DNA of 64,000 nt from MWFE01 sp964481075 (GCA_964481075.1 CAYZSD010000002.1:14756-78755), one strand, 5' to 3'; shown: positions 17,142-25,514, numbered from the stretch's first letter. Notes: a model not told the origin generated them from the sequence alone. Numbers and translations: made by a program.

Positions 17142-18248
17142 TCAGGTAAAAAGTAAAAGAATAATCCCGATGATGAGTAGTCCTATTAACGAAGCAAGAA
17201 CGATTCTTCCAATGCTAAAGGGTCTTTCGCCCTGCACCTCACCCGTTTGTCCGTTTACCAGAAAACGGTAAACCTTCTTCTTATACCGAAAAGCACTTAT
17301 CCAAACAGGTAGAAGGGTGTGCTTGAAGGTAACATCGTTGTAGTTCGAGTTAAGAGTAAAAATCCTTTGATGATCGCCGCCGATCCTTTGAAGGGTTTCC
17401 TGACGAATTGCGCTATCCATCAGCTTTTGAGCTGTCTTAAACCCATCCTTTAGATCAACCTGATAGGTCTCGGTTCTGAATCCGCTTAGGTATTTGGGAT
17501 TGAACGAGACCAACTTGCTCAAATCCCAGGGATCGAGCCTGTCGGCATGCTTTCGGGGTAGAGATTTGCTTGCTAAAACAAGCACATCATCGAAGAAGCG
17601 GTCGAAGCTTCCACTCACATCAGTCCAACGTATCTGGGTAACCGTGCGGGTTCGTGTAACTGGTTTCCCATTCTGAATCACGGTATAGGTTTGGGTGGTG
17701 GTGTAGTTGGTGCCTCTTTGCCCTGTGTATCGGGTGGCTGTTTTTGAGTCATATGTCCAGTAGGGAACGTAAACCCCTTTGAGCTGATCGTGTTGAAATG
17801 CAAACCGCTTCAAGTCCTTTGGGGCAAACCAAAGCTTGCTAATCCATCGGCTGAAAGCCTCGTGTGCTTGGGTTGAATTGATGGTGAAAGGAAGAATTGA
17901 CCCTGGTCGAATCTGCTTCTCCTGCTCGCAGTGCTTGGTAACCATTATGCTTCCGCAGAAAGGACACCTATCGGATACGATATTGGGATCGAAGGTTACG
18001 TGGGCACCACAGCCCTCGCACTGAACGGTTGTTATTTCATGCTGAACCAGATTATCGCTGTGTTCAAACATAAACTTTTCAAAATCAATCTCCTGAATTA
18101 TCTGCTCGCATTGCTCTATATCAACCTCGGCGCTGCAATACTCACATTTAAGGCTTCTTGTGCCCGGCTCAAACTTTAGGTGAGCACCACACGATGAGCA
18201 TGTTACATCTCCCTGAATGGTTTGGGATAGTTTTGGTTCGTTCTCCAT
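17142..18248 (-). CDS. Double zinc-ribbon protein with C-terminal membrane anchor (YdjG-like)
   Basis: Two zinc ribbons open this 368-residue protein: CSSC...CEYC (Cys 17, 20, 35, 38) and CEGC...CPFC (Cys 77, 80, 95, 98). A central beta-rich domain contains a YVPYWTYDS motif and a Thr-rich patch. One membrane helix closes the protein (about residues 346-367), so the bulk faces the cytosol. The architecture recalls Bacillus YdjG, which works with the SPFH protein YdjI and PspA in membrane-stress protection. An SPFH gene is indeed the next gene upstream here. This functional reading is inference from architecture and context. Confidence 0.75.
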   Translation of the reverse strand: MENEPKLSQTIQGDVTCSSCGAHLKFEPGTRSLKCEYCSAEVDIEQCEQIIQEIDFEKFMFEHSDNLVQHEITTVQCEGCGAHVTFDPNIVSDRCPFCGSIMVTKHCEQEKQIRPGSILPFTINSTQAHEAFSRWISKLWFAPKDLKRFAFQHDQLKGVYVPYWTYDSKTATRYTGQRGTNYTTTQTYTVIQNGKPVTRTRTVTQIRWTDVSGSFDRFFDDVLVLASKSLPRKHADRLDPWDLSKLVSFNPKYLSGFRTETYQVDLKDGFKTAQKLMDSAIRQETLQRIGGDHQRIFTLNSNYNDVTFKHTLLPVWISAFRYKKKVYRFLVNGQTGEVQGERPFSIGRIVLASLIGLLIIGIILLLFT

Positions 18249-18296
18249 TACATTAAATAAATCGAATTATCATAGTAACTGTTTAAATTTTGTCAT

Positions 18297-18478
18297 AAAA
18301 GATTTCTCACCCCCAAAAAACGGGGTTCGAAATGACATTTTCTGGAATAAGTTAAGGTGTAGAGCAGAAAAGAGGAATGTTGTGATTTTTAAGCTTACCA
18401 ACATTCCCCTTTTCCGCCCACTCACAATAATTTAATAGTATTACCATTGTCATTTCGAACGAAGTGAGATATCTTTTT
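18297..18478. repeat. 182-bp palindromic intergenic element, second copy type
   Basis: The gap between two minus-strand genes holds inverted terminal motifs. The right end reads TGTCATTTCGAACGAAG then TGAGATATCTTTTT (18449-18478). The left end is its inverted partner (18297-18337) with a small internal ccccaaaaaacgggg hairpin insertion. At the centre, GCAGAAAAGAGGAATGTTG (18364-18382) pairs with 18399-18417 with two mismatches. The end motif matches that of the 3590-3809 element, so both appear to belong to one dispersed family. No coding content. Confidence 0.7.
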
Positions 18479-18526
18479 AAATATAACTTTATATGACATT
18501 ATTTTAAAGAAAAATTTATACAATTT

Positions 18527-19633
18527 CTAAGTAGCTGGAGGAATTGGCGGTGGTGTAGCAGCGAATAGTTGCCCCAATTCAGGGACTTGACCTGCAGCAA
18601 TCCATCCGCTCATACCCTGTCGCCATACAAGGGTATCTCTGGATAACTGATTTTGTGACACCATACCCGCAAGGGTATTCATGTCGAAGGGACCAGCCTG
18701 CTGACCATTTATCACAAGGAAGAATGCTAGCTGAGGTGGTACTGGTGGTGGAACTGGTTGCCCCTGATTCTGAGCCTGTCCCATTGCGCCAGCCATCTGG
18801 TTTGCCATTGCGAACCCCATACCCAAACCCATTCCGGTTGCTGCTCCTCCGCCAGAAGAGTTGTTGGCTGCAGCAGTCATCGATTCGCCCATCTGATACT
18901 GAGTGAATTTGCCCATATCGCCAATCAAACCCATGCTGGTTCGCTTGTCGAGAGCCTCCTCAACGTTGGGTGGCAGAGAGATGTTGGAAATCAGGAACTT
19001 TGTCAAGTCCAATCCATAATCATCAAACTCGGGCTTTATCTTCTCCTCACAGAATCGGGAAATCTCATCGTAGTTAGCAGCCATATCGAGAATAGGGAGC
19101 TTGCTTTCGCCAATGGCATCTGTAAAGCGGGCAACGGCAATGCTTCGGAGCTGATCCGAAATTTTTTGGGTTGTGAAGTTCCCGTCAGTTCCAACCACAC
19201 CCTTAATAAATTTCGCAGGATCTGTTATCCTTATCGAATAGTTTCCGTGAGCCCGTATTCGAACCGGCCCAAACTCGGGATCGCGAAGCATTATTGGGTT
19301 GGGCGAGCCCCATTTCAAATCGAGGAATTGCTTGGTGTTGAGGAAGTAAACCTCGGCCTTAAAAGGGCTATTAAAGCCAAACTTCCAACCCTTAAGGGTT
19401 GATAGGATGGGCAGATTCTCAGTGGAAAGGCGGTACATTCCGGGTTGGAATATATCGGCTATCTCGCCCTCATTGATGAATACTGCCACCTGCGATTCCC
19501 GAACAGTGAGGCGTGCACCGTTCTTTATCTCATTGTTGTATCGCTCAAAGCGATAAACCATTGTGTCGTTTGTAGGGTCAAGCCACTCGATGATATCGAT
19601 GAGTTCACCCTTGAGTTTTTTCCAAATTGACAT
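18527..19633 (-). CDS. SPFH-domain (virion-core/YdjI-like) protein with C-terminal GYF_2 domain
   Basis: SPFH proteins form oligomeric membrane-associated scaffolds. The N-terminal two-thirds (about residues 30-240) carries YdjI-type landmarks such as RESQVAVFINEGEIADIF, IRAHGNYSIRI and a C-terminal GLDLTKFLISNISLP. A Gly/Ala/Met-rich linker (GMGLGMGFAMANQMAGAMGQ) leads to a GYF_2/DUF4339-type domain (about 300-355: GQQAGPFDMNTLAGMVSQ, LVWRQGMSGWIAA) and a Pro-rich tail. GYF_2 domains probably mediate protein contacts. Its neighbour downstream is the zinc-ribbon membrane protein, a likely partner. Confidence 0.87.
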   Translation of the reverse strand: MSIWKKLKGELIDIIEWLDPTNDTMVYRFERYNNEIKNGARLTVRESQVAVFINEGEIADIFQPGMYRLSTENLPILSTLKGWKFGFNSPFKAEVYFLNTKQFLDLKWGSPNPIMLRDPEFGPVRIRAHGNYSIRITDPAKFIKGVVGTDGNFTTQKISDQLRSIAVARFTDAIGESKLPILDMAANYDEISRFCEEKIKPEFDDYGLDLTKFLISNISLPPNVEEALDKRTSMGLIGDMGKFTQYQMGESMTAAANNSSGGGAATGMGLGMGFAMANQMAGAMGQAQNQGQPVPPPVPPQLAFFLVINGQQAGPFDMNTLAGMVSQNQLSRDTLVWRQGMSGWIAAGQVPELGQLFAATPPPIPPAT

Positions 19634-19711
19634 AAAGTTAGGATTTTTGTATTGCCCGGCAATTTAGCTTTTTCCTTAACATTATCCCAAATGTTTTTTA
19701 ATCCAAATAAA

Positions 19712-19719
19712 CAAAAATA
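19712..19719 (-). promoter_or_regulatory. -7 element for the SPFH gene
   Basis: TATTTTTG on the minus strand fits TAnnTTTG and lies about 80 bases before the SPFH ATG, after the stop of the preceding gene, so the SPFH gene may start its own transcript. Confidence 0.4.
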
Positions 19720-19747
19720 TAATAATGAGGGCTGAATCTCAGAGAAC

Positions 19748-20200
19748 CTATTCATTGTTAACCAGTTGAATTTCTTGAACTTTATCATACTTTAAGTCTC
19801 CAATAGGAATCCAACAATCATTACCTCCAACACTTGAACGATTAAAATTAAAGGGTATTATTTCCTCAATATCCTTTAAAGTAATTAGCACCAGGAACTT
19901 TTTCCCTCGTAAGCGTTTTTTCAGTCCTTTATCGAGCATCAACCTATCGCTAAAGCTATCAACCAAAGACTTCGACTCAAACAAGCTAAGTTTACCTGAA
20001 CAGAATACGTTTTGAACTCTCCCTCTGGCCTTTACCAATGAATCGTCGCAACTTTCTATAAAGTAGAGTACATCGTCCACCTCAATCCTAGCGAAAGGAT
20101 GGCCTCGACCCATCGATCCCCTAATAATCATAGTCTTGCGACCAGACTTTAGATTCTCCAGTTCATTGGCATTACTATCCAAGTAAACAATGTAATCCAC
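19748..20200 (-). CDS. Small PUA/ASCH/EVE-like protein
   Basis: The protein looks like a PUA-superfamily barrel. It has YIVYLDSNANELENLKSG near the start, RGSMGRGHPFARIEVDDVLYFIE in the middle, an alternating KKFLVLITLKDIEEIIPF strand, and a final WIPIGDL turn as in EVE/ASCH proteins. Such domains bind nucleic acids, often modified bases, but this assignment is tentative. The frame opens at TTG 20239; I prefer GTG at 20200, which starts right at the first strand and gives 150 residues. It lies just downstream of the GIN-domain gene, probably in its transcript. Confidence 0.6.
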   Translation of the reverse strand: MDYIVYLDSNANELENLKSGRKTMIIRGSMGRGHPFARIEVDDVLYFIESCDDSLVKARGRVQNVFCSGKLSLFESKSLVDSFSDRLMLDKGLKKRLRGKKFLVLITLKDIEEIIPFNFNRSSVGGNDCWIPIGDLKYDKVQEIQLVNNE

Positions 20201-20257
20201 TTTATTGACAAATAAATTCTGTTTTAAAGCTAAAAACAACCTGTTTTCTTCAATCAG

Positions 20258-20935
20258 CTAATACCTACTAATCCGCCCTAAACCAGTAACATTTGCATTT
20301 AACAAGGGTTTTCCTTCATAGCTAATGCTTCCGATTCCTGTTACCTTTGCGTCGAGTTTTTCAGTAACATTCACGTTAACTCTGCCAACTCCACTATTTG
20401 TTACCTGGGCATTTTTTGCCACAAAGTCGATTGCTTTAACATTCCCAACTCCACTAACCTTTATGTTAAGTTCTTCGGTATTGCCAGTTAGTTCAATATT
20501 CCCAACTCCTGTGCACGAAAGTTGAAACCTATTGGTTTCGAGTTGCATTTCAATGTTTCCGACACCAGATACATTGAGTTCAAACTCATCGAGTTTAATC
20601 TTTTTTGCCGTTTTCAAATCTACAGCACCTCCTATTCCGAGGTACTTTAGGTCTTCGACCTCAATTTTCACAACAATATCATCTTTCTCCCAGCTCTTGC
20701 GGTCGGAACGTAGTATTAGCTTACCATTCTTGAATTTAGTTTCAACATCGGCAACAGCTTGTTTGTCGCCAATAATTTCCATGTTAGGGCTTGAACCTTG
20801 AACAAGAACCAGTTGGCAAGCTATATTCACTTCAATTGACGTTACGCCCTTAATGTCAACCTTTTGTGCAAAACTTAAGGTTGAAACAAGGTTAAGAACA
20901 AAAGCAATTGCAAAAAGAAAAATTTTTGTTTTCAT
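20258..20935 (-). CDS. GIN-domain (DUF2807) secreted protein
   Basis: This 225-residue protein has a signal peptide (MKTKIFLFAIAFVLNLVSTLSFAQ). A beta-helical GIN/DUF2807 domain follows, recognisable by short repeats: SGVGNIEM, TGVGNIEL, SGVGNVKA, SGVGRVNV, TGIGSISY, TGLGRISR. This domain is very common in Bacteroidota and is often found in auto-transporter-adhesin-head-like or sensor proteins, with no proven biochemical role. It is encoded downstream of the MacB-type ABC permease in the same direction (83-base gap), so it may be in the same regulon. Confidence 0.88.
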   Translation of the reverse strand: MKTKIFLFAIAFVLNLVSTLSFAQKVDIKGVTSIEVNIACQLVLVQGSSPNMEIIGDKQAVADVETKFKNGKLILRSDRKSWEKDDIVVKIEVEDLKYLGIGGAVDLKTAKKIKLDEFELNVSGVGNIEMQLETNRFQLSCTGVGNIELTGNTEELNIKVSGVGNVKAIDFVAKNAQVTNSGVGRVNVNVTEKLDAKVTGIGSISYEGKPLLNANVTGLGRISRY

Positions 20936-21018
20936 GATTTCTTGTGTTTAGAATGATTACTGTTCCTTTATTTTGAGTAGTTATATATCAGGCATCAATA
21001 AACCATTGATTACAATTA

Positions 21019-23394
21019 TTATTCATACTGAATTGATTCTGATGGGTTTTTTCGGACAGTAGATATTGTAACGACCCCCACAGATGTGATTGCAAGTACA
21101 ATGCCAATGATAGTTGAGACAATAAATACCCACGGTGAAAGATTAGTTCGATAGGCAAAGCCATTTAGCCAATCATCGAGCAATATGTATGCAATAAACC
21201 AAGAAATTACAGTGGCAATAGCAATGAGCTTAACAAAGCTCCAACAAAGCATCAGAAGTAATCGTGTTGAACTTGCCCCGACAACCTTTCTAATACCTAT
21301 CTCCTTCTCCCTCATGCTTGTAGTGTAACTTGCCAGCCCAATAAGACCAAGGCAAGCGATAAAAATTGCTACTACTGAAAGTAGAATAAAACCCTTCGAC
21401 ATAGATTCTTCGGAGTGATAAAGTTTACTATAACTCTCTGAAACGTAGGAATATTTCAATTCCTTCTCTCCCATAAACTCACTCCATATTCTTTTAATTG
21501 CTTCAAAAGTATTAGTATGGTTACCTGAATCTAATCTAACTATTAAGACCTGATTTTGACCATGTTCCATGTGTATAACCAGAGGCTTTATCGATGAGTG
21601 CATCGATTCAAAGTGAAAATCTTCTACAACACCAATAACTGTAAAAACTCGGTTATCCGATGGGTTTCCTTTCCATATTCGCTTCCCGATTGCATTTGTC
21701 CAACCAAGCTGATTTGCTAACTTTTGATTAATAATTACCATCGTGCTATCTATACCCATTGAAGAATCGAAAGTTCGACCCTGAACAATGTTTAATCCCA
21801 GCCCCCTTGTAATATCGTAATCTCCAGTTATAGAACTTATTAACATTGGGGATGATGATTCTTCAGGAGTAAAATTGCTTGCGCTAAAGCTTTCCAAAGG
21901 CCTATACTCTGAAATTGAAACAGCCTGTACTCCTTTTACATTTTCTAGCTCATTCTTAAGAGCAACTAATCGATCTTCATTATCAAGGCTTTGAGTTCTA
22001 ATAACGATGGTATTATCCTTATCGAAACCAAGATTGCTCTTCATTAGAAACTGTCGCTGTTGAAAAACAACAATAGCAATTATTATTAAAGCTAATCCCG
22101 CTGTAAACTGGGAAACAATAAGAAAGCTTCTGAAACGAGCATTACTCCCCTTAATAATTGTTCCTTTTCTTAATGACTTAAGAGGATCAAACGAGCTGAG
22201 CACTAATGATGGGTATATACCAGCGATTACTCCAAGAACGATTGAAAAAAGAAAAAAAATCGATGATATCCCGATATTACTAAAAACGCTAAAGGACATT
22301 GGCATGCCAGTTATTGACCCAAAGGGTTTAATTCCTATTTCGGTTAGCGGAAGTGCAAACAAAAAAGCGAGCAATGATAGCAAAACCGACTCTGTAAGAA
22401 ACTGATAAACAAAGTATTTCTTGGAACTTCCTGCAATTTTTCTCATAGCCACCTCATAGGCTCTACGACTTGATAGGGCAACGCTAAGATTAGTATAGTT
22501 TACAGTTGCCAGTATTACAACTATTAAAGTAATGGCTATGAGTGTAATGATGTGGCTAATGCTTCCACTTCCTGAGTCGCCAATCCGATGCGACATCAAT
22601 CTTATATCGGCAATATTAATCAATGAGAAGTCCGACCTCCAGCCTGATTCCATTCGCATTGTGCTGGTTTTATCGGACATGTACTCGTTTATTCCACGCT
22701 CAAGTTGTTCAATATCAACTCCCTTTTTAAGCTTTATATAAGTAAATATCCTACTATCTGTCCAAGAATCAAGGGCTTTGGTATGGCCATGCTTGTTAAT
22801 ATTCACTAAGGCGTTAACTTTTAGATGGGATCTCTCGGGCAAGTCGTAAAAAACACATGTAACAATCAATGGAATAGTTCCGTTTAAAACTATCTTCTCG
22901 CCCAAAGGATTACTTTCACCAAAGACCCTTCTTGCTAATGAACTACTAATCGCAACACCATCAATTGTTTGAATCGATTTAGAGCCATTTCCAGCAACAA
23001 TGTTAATTCCAAAAAAGTTAAAAAAAGTTGAGTCGGTCTTTATAATTCCTTCTACCTCATACTCCTTGGTTTCAAATTGCAAAATCCCATTACCCCTATC
23101 AATACGAACAAAATTTTCAATCTCAGGGAAATACTCAAATACTCCTGGTCCCATTGCTCCAGGAGTAACGGCAGCTTGAATTTGCTGGTCGGAAATGTTA
23201 ATATCCTGATTTACTCTATAAATTCTTTGATAATCTACAAATTCCTTCTCATAGCTAAGTTCGTTTGATACTCTAAGGGTGGAAAGCATTGAAATTGTAA
23301 TGGCAAGGGAAAGACCAAGGATGTTGAGCAGGGTATATCCCTTGTTTCGCTTAATGTTTCGAAGTGATACTATGAGAAGGTTCTTAAACATCAT
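21019..23394 (-). CDS. MacB-type ABC transporter permease
   Basis: This 791-residue inner-membrane protein has the double-module layout of Bacteroidota FtsX/MacB permeases. It has an N-terminal helix after RNIKRNKGYTLLNILGLSLA, a MacB_PCD periplasmic domain, a three-helix FtsX core (about residues 280-400), a helix after KGSNARFRSFLIVSQF, a second periplasmic domain, and a C-terminal FtsX core with the MREKEIGIRKVVGAS coupling motif. It probably couples cytoplasmic ATP hydrolysis to periplasmic export or lipoprotein handling. The ATPase gene lies 38 bases upstream. No membrane-fusion or TolC partner is encoded here. Confidence 0.93.
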   Translation of the reverse strand: MMFKNLLIVSLRNIKRNKGYTLLNILGLSLAITISMLSTLRVSNELSYEKEFVDYQRIYRVNQDINISDQQIQAAVTPGAMGPGVFEYFPEIENFVRIDRGNGILQFETKEYEVEGIIKTDSTFFNFFGINIVAGNGSKSIQTIDGVAISSSLARRVFGESNPLGEKIVLNGTIPLIVTCVFYDLPERSHLKVNALVNINKHGHTKALDSWTDSRIFTYIKLKKGVDIEQLERGINEYMSDKTSTMRMESGWRSDFSLINIADIRLMSHRIGDSGSGSISHIITLIAITLIVVILATVNYTNLSVALSSRRAYEVAMRKIAGSSKKYFVYQFLTESVLLSLLAFLFALPLTEIGIKPFGSITGMPMSFSVFSNIGISSIFFLFSIVLGVIAGIYPSLVLSSFDPLKSLRKGTIIKGSNARFRSFLIVSQFTAGLALIIIAIVVFQQRQFLMKSNLGFDKDNTIVIRTQSLDNEDRLVALKNELENVKGVQAVSISEYRPLESFSASNFTPEESSSPMLISSITGDYDITRGLGLNIVQGRTFDSSMGIDSTMVIINQKLANQLGWTNAIGKRIWKGNPSDNRVFTVIGVVEDFHFESMHSSIKPLVIHMEHGQNQVLIVRLDSGNHTNTFEAIKRIWSEFMGEKELKYSYVSESYSKLYHSEESMSKGFILLSVVAIFIACLGLIGLASYTTSMREKEIGIRKVVGASSTRLLLMLCWSFVKLIAIATVISWFIAYILLDDWLNGFAYRTNLSPWVFIVSTIIGIVLAITSVGVVTISTVRKNPSESIQYE

Positions 23395-23432
23395 TTTGTA
23401 ATGTTAGCACGCAAAATCAGAATTCTTATCTC

Positions 23433-24149
23433 CTAAACCGCTGTAGCAAGTTCTGTTTCAACTTTTATCATCCTAGAGATTTGTTTTTCGCTAACCACCT
23501 GCCCATCAAGTAGGTTGATTATGCGATGAGCATGTTCAGCATCGCTCTGCGAGTGGGTAACCATTACTATTGTGGTGCCTTCACGATTTAGTTCTGTTAG
23601 AAGATTCATAACTTCCTTTCCGTTGTTTGAATCGAGATTCCCTGTTGGCTCATCGGCCAAAATCATTTTTGGGTTTGAAACTACCGCTCGTGCAATGGCA
23701 ACCCTTTGTTGCTGACCACCTGATAGTTGCTGAGGAAAGTGATTCCGTCTGTGCGAAATACCCATGCGTTCAAGTGAGCGCTCAACCATCTCCTTTCGTT
23801 GTGAAACTGGGACTTTTTGGTAAACCAAAGGCAGTTCAACGTTTTGGTAAACAGTGAGTTCATCGATGAGGTTAAAACTCTGGAAAACAAATCCAATATT
23901 CGATTTTCTGAGGTTAGTACGATGACGTTCCTTAAAATGGGTAACATCAATGCCATTAAAAACAAACTGACCACCACTTGGATTGTCAAGCAATCCTAAA
24001 ATATTCAAAAGGGTTGACTTTCCGCAACCCGAAGGTCCCATTATTGCAACAAACTCACCATCCTTAACCTCGATGGAAATCTCGTTAATGGCTGTGGTTT
24101 CAACCTCTTCGGTGCGGAATACTTTGGTTAGATTCTCAATGCGTATCAT
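23433..24149 (-). CDS. MacB/LolD-type ABC transporter ATPase
   Basis: This 238-residue ATPase of the MacB/LolD/FtsE group carries Walker A GPSGCGKST (about residues 38-46), the signature LSGGQQQRVAIARA, Walker B MILADEPTGNLDS and the H-loop VMVTHSQ. It powers the permease encoded immediately downstream. The substrate is unknown. The upstream region contains a -24-like TGGCAC element and, about 100 bases farther, a TGTTCG-N4-CGGACG palindrome. This suggests control by a sigma-54 activator such as the one at 56049. Confidence 0.96.
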   Translation of the reverse strand: MIRIENLTKVFRTEEVETTAINEISIEVKDGEFVAIMGPSGCGKSTLLNILGLLDNPSGGQFVFNGIDVTHFKERHRTNLRKSNIGFVFQSFNLIDELTVYQNVELPLVYQKVPVSQRKEMVERSLERMGISHRRNHFPQQLSGGQQQRVAIARAVVSNPKMILADEPTGNLDSNNGKEVMNLLTELNREGTTIVMVTHSQSDAEHAHRIINLLDGQVVSEKQISRMIKVETELATAV

Positions 24150-24184
24150 AGCTGTAAAATTATTGGTTTCTGGTAGTTGAATTG

Positions 24185-24200
24185 CTCATAATTTGTGCCA
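24185..24200 (-). promoter_or_regulatory. Possible sigma-54 (-24/-12) promoter for the ABC exporter operon
   Basis: On the minus strand TGGCAC (24200-24195) is a perfect -24 element. The -12 position reads ATGA rather than TTGC at the required five-base spacing, so the match is partial. A start site here would give a leader of about 25-30 bases to the ATG at 24149. Confidence 0.4.
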
Positions 24201-24297
24201 CAAAATGTTTTTGGTTGTTATTCTGGTACTTACAAAATAACTTCTGCTATAAATGAATAGAAAATAAAAATATTATCGTACAGAATAGAACAGAGAG

Positions 24298-24313
24298 TGT
24301 TCGATTGCGGACG
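24298..24313. promoter_or_regulatory. Palindrome resembling an enhancer-binding site
   Basis: TGTTCG-ATTG-CGGACG is an inverted repeat with one mismatched arm pair and one end mismatch. It lies about 100 bases upstream of the putative -24 element, the usual distance for NtrC-family activator sites. Confidence 0.35.
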
Positions 24314-24466
24314 GTTGGATGGTTTACTTATTTATACTGATGTAAGGGTATCTACTCCCGAATTACGGTAGAAAGCCCTTGAATATCGAACAAGGAACCG
24401 AACCGCCAACTGGCGGTGAGTTCGGCAAAGCCAGTTTAGATTTTTGATTTAAGAAGGTTTTTGCCC

Positions 24467-24590
24467 GCGCGCACCCCTCTTTCCCCTTAAGGGGAGGCCA
24501 GCCCGCATTTATGAAGGAGGGGGGAAAGGACTTGGAATCGTCTCGTCATCTTTTTGACGAGATATTCCAACGTCATGGGAAAGGAGAGGA
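24467..24590. repeat. Hairpin-bearing repeat, left flank of the toxin-antitoxin island
   Basis: The 577-base gap 24150-24726 has no gene. Besides the promoter elements it holds this repeat, whose second half forms a stem-loop at 24532-24570 (TTGGAAT..CTCGTCA / TGACGAG..ATTCCAA). A diverged direct copy lies at 26262-26378, so the pair brackets the two toxin-antitoxin modules. Short copies of gaatatcgaacaaggaa accompany both (24381-24397 and 26382-26398). Confidence 0.75.
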
Positions 24591-24726
24591 TTGAACTCGC
24601 CTGCGGTAAGAAGGTATCCAATATCGAATATCGAAATCAGGTAGGCGATGGTCTTTTCTTCTTTGCTATCGTCAACTTAATGCCCGTTTGTCTGTCAGGG
24701 TTTACACCCCATGTTGGGGCACGTTA

Positions 24727-25074
24727 TTAATAGCTTTCTATTGTTAAAACTTTCGACAGGGCTTCTTTAATTTCTTCAAGATTAATTGATGATATTCTTC
24801 CAATTTTTCTAATAAATCTTTCTTCTGATATTGACCTAATTTGGAAACAATCAGCAGCCGATTCTTTTGATAAGTTGTTAGCGGTGTCAGGTTTTATGTA
24901 AACCATCCATGGTGCAATTTCATACCTTTCTTTCCAATCTGTCAGAGGTACAATGATTTTTAAAGGAAGCTTTCCAAGAGAATTATCATTTACAACAATT
25001 GCAGGTCTTGTTTTTTTAATTTCTGCTCCAATTGTTGGGTCAAGATTAATTAACCAAATTTCACTTTGTTTCAT
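24727..25074 (-). CDS. Type II toxin, PemK/MazF family
   Basis: This 115-residue protein has the SH3-like PemK/MazF fold signature: MKQSEIWLINLDPTIGAEIK, then KKTRPAIVV, then LKIIVPLTDW, and DCFQIRSISEERFIRKIGRI. These toxins are mRNA-cleaving ribonucleases; the Arg of KTRP and the Thr of PLT are the expected active-site neighbourhood. The start is the ATG at 25074, overlapping the end of the upstream antitoxin gene by 14 bases, a typical toxin-antitoxin coupling. A longer opening from 25107 would lie inside the antitoxin and is rejected. Confidence 0.9.
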   Translation of the reverse strand: MKQSEIWLINLDPTIGAEIKKTRPAIVVNDNSLGKLPLKIIVPLTDWKERYEIAPWMVYIKPDTANNLSKESAADCFQIRSISEERFIRKIGRISSINLEEIKEALSKVLTIESY

Positions 25075-25273
25075 AGAATCCTTCAAAGTCAAGTTGAGTA
25101 AAAGCAATTAATTCTTTGTCATTCTTGTAGTCTTCAAAAAGAGACTCGGCAGCTTTTACCATTCTTTTCCTTGTTTCGCTTTCTCTAATTGTTTTTAAAG
25201 TTCTTTCAACAATAAGCATTCTTTTGCTTACAGGAAGTTTTCTTATTGCTCTAATAATTTCTCTTGTTTCCAT
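25061..25273 (-). CDS. Antitoxin of the PemK/MazF-type module
   Basis: This 70-residue charged, helical protein precedes and overlaps the toxin gene. The first half (REIIRAIRKLPVSKRMLIVERTLKTI) looks like the dimerisation/DNA-contact region of small addiction antitoxins. The acidic/aromatic tail (TQLDFEGFYETK) matches the usual toxin-wrapping segment. The family is not certain, but the position, size and overlap make an antitoxin role very likely. It probably represses its own operon. Confidence 0.8.
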   Translation of the reverse strand: METREIIRAIRKLPVSKRMLIVERTLKTIRESETRKRMVKAAESLFEDYKNDKELIAFTQLDFEGFYETK

Positions 25274-25364
25274 AATTCAAAATATTCCTTTTCGCAAAGA
25301 TAAAGCTTTTTCTAGTTGAAAGCAATCGTTTAAAGATGCCCGTGTCGATTCCATAATGTACCCC

Positions 25365-25510
25365 TAACGGCTGGGGGTGTGGCAAGTGTGGGAGAGCGTG
25401 TTACCCCCGAGGTATCGGGGTTCGTCCCCCGACGAAAACGCCCGAGCGGACGAAACCGCTGCGAAGTTCCAGTGTCAACCCACATTGGCTACACCCCTTG
25501 TTGTGCCCTG
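25365..25510. repeat. GC-rich structured intergenic palindrome between the two TA modules
   Basis: The 241-base gap between the two modules is much richer in G+C than the genes around it. GGGGTGTGGCAAGTGTGG (from 25374) is inverted, with three mismatches, at CCACATTGGCTACACCCC (to 25498). Inside are further small stems, such as ccccgaggtatcgggg and agcggacgaaaccgct. The layout recalls integron attC sites, but the terminal boxes do not match the attC consensus, so I call it only a structured repeat. Confidence 0.5.
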
Positions 25511-25514
25511 TGCA

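Noticed and set aside
18758..19402. A 214-codon plus-strand open frame opposite the SPFH gene
   Set aside because: It is the complement of a well-supported coding gene, has no domain-like pattern and shows low-complexity composition typical of an antisense shadow.
24600..24720. Possible integron attC site downstream of the PemK/MazF gene
   Set aside because: Contains a GGGGTGTA box like the other spacer, but no paired RYYYAAC/GTTRRRY boxes, so not listed as a feature.
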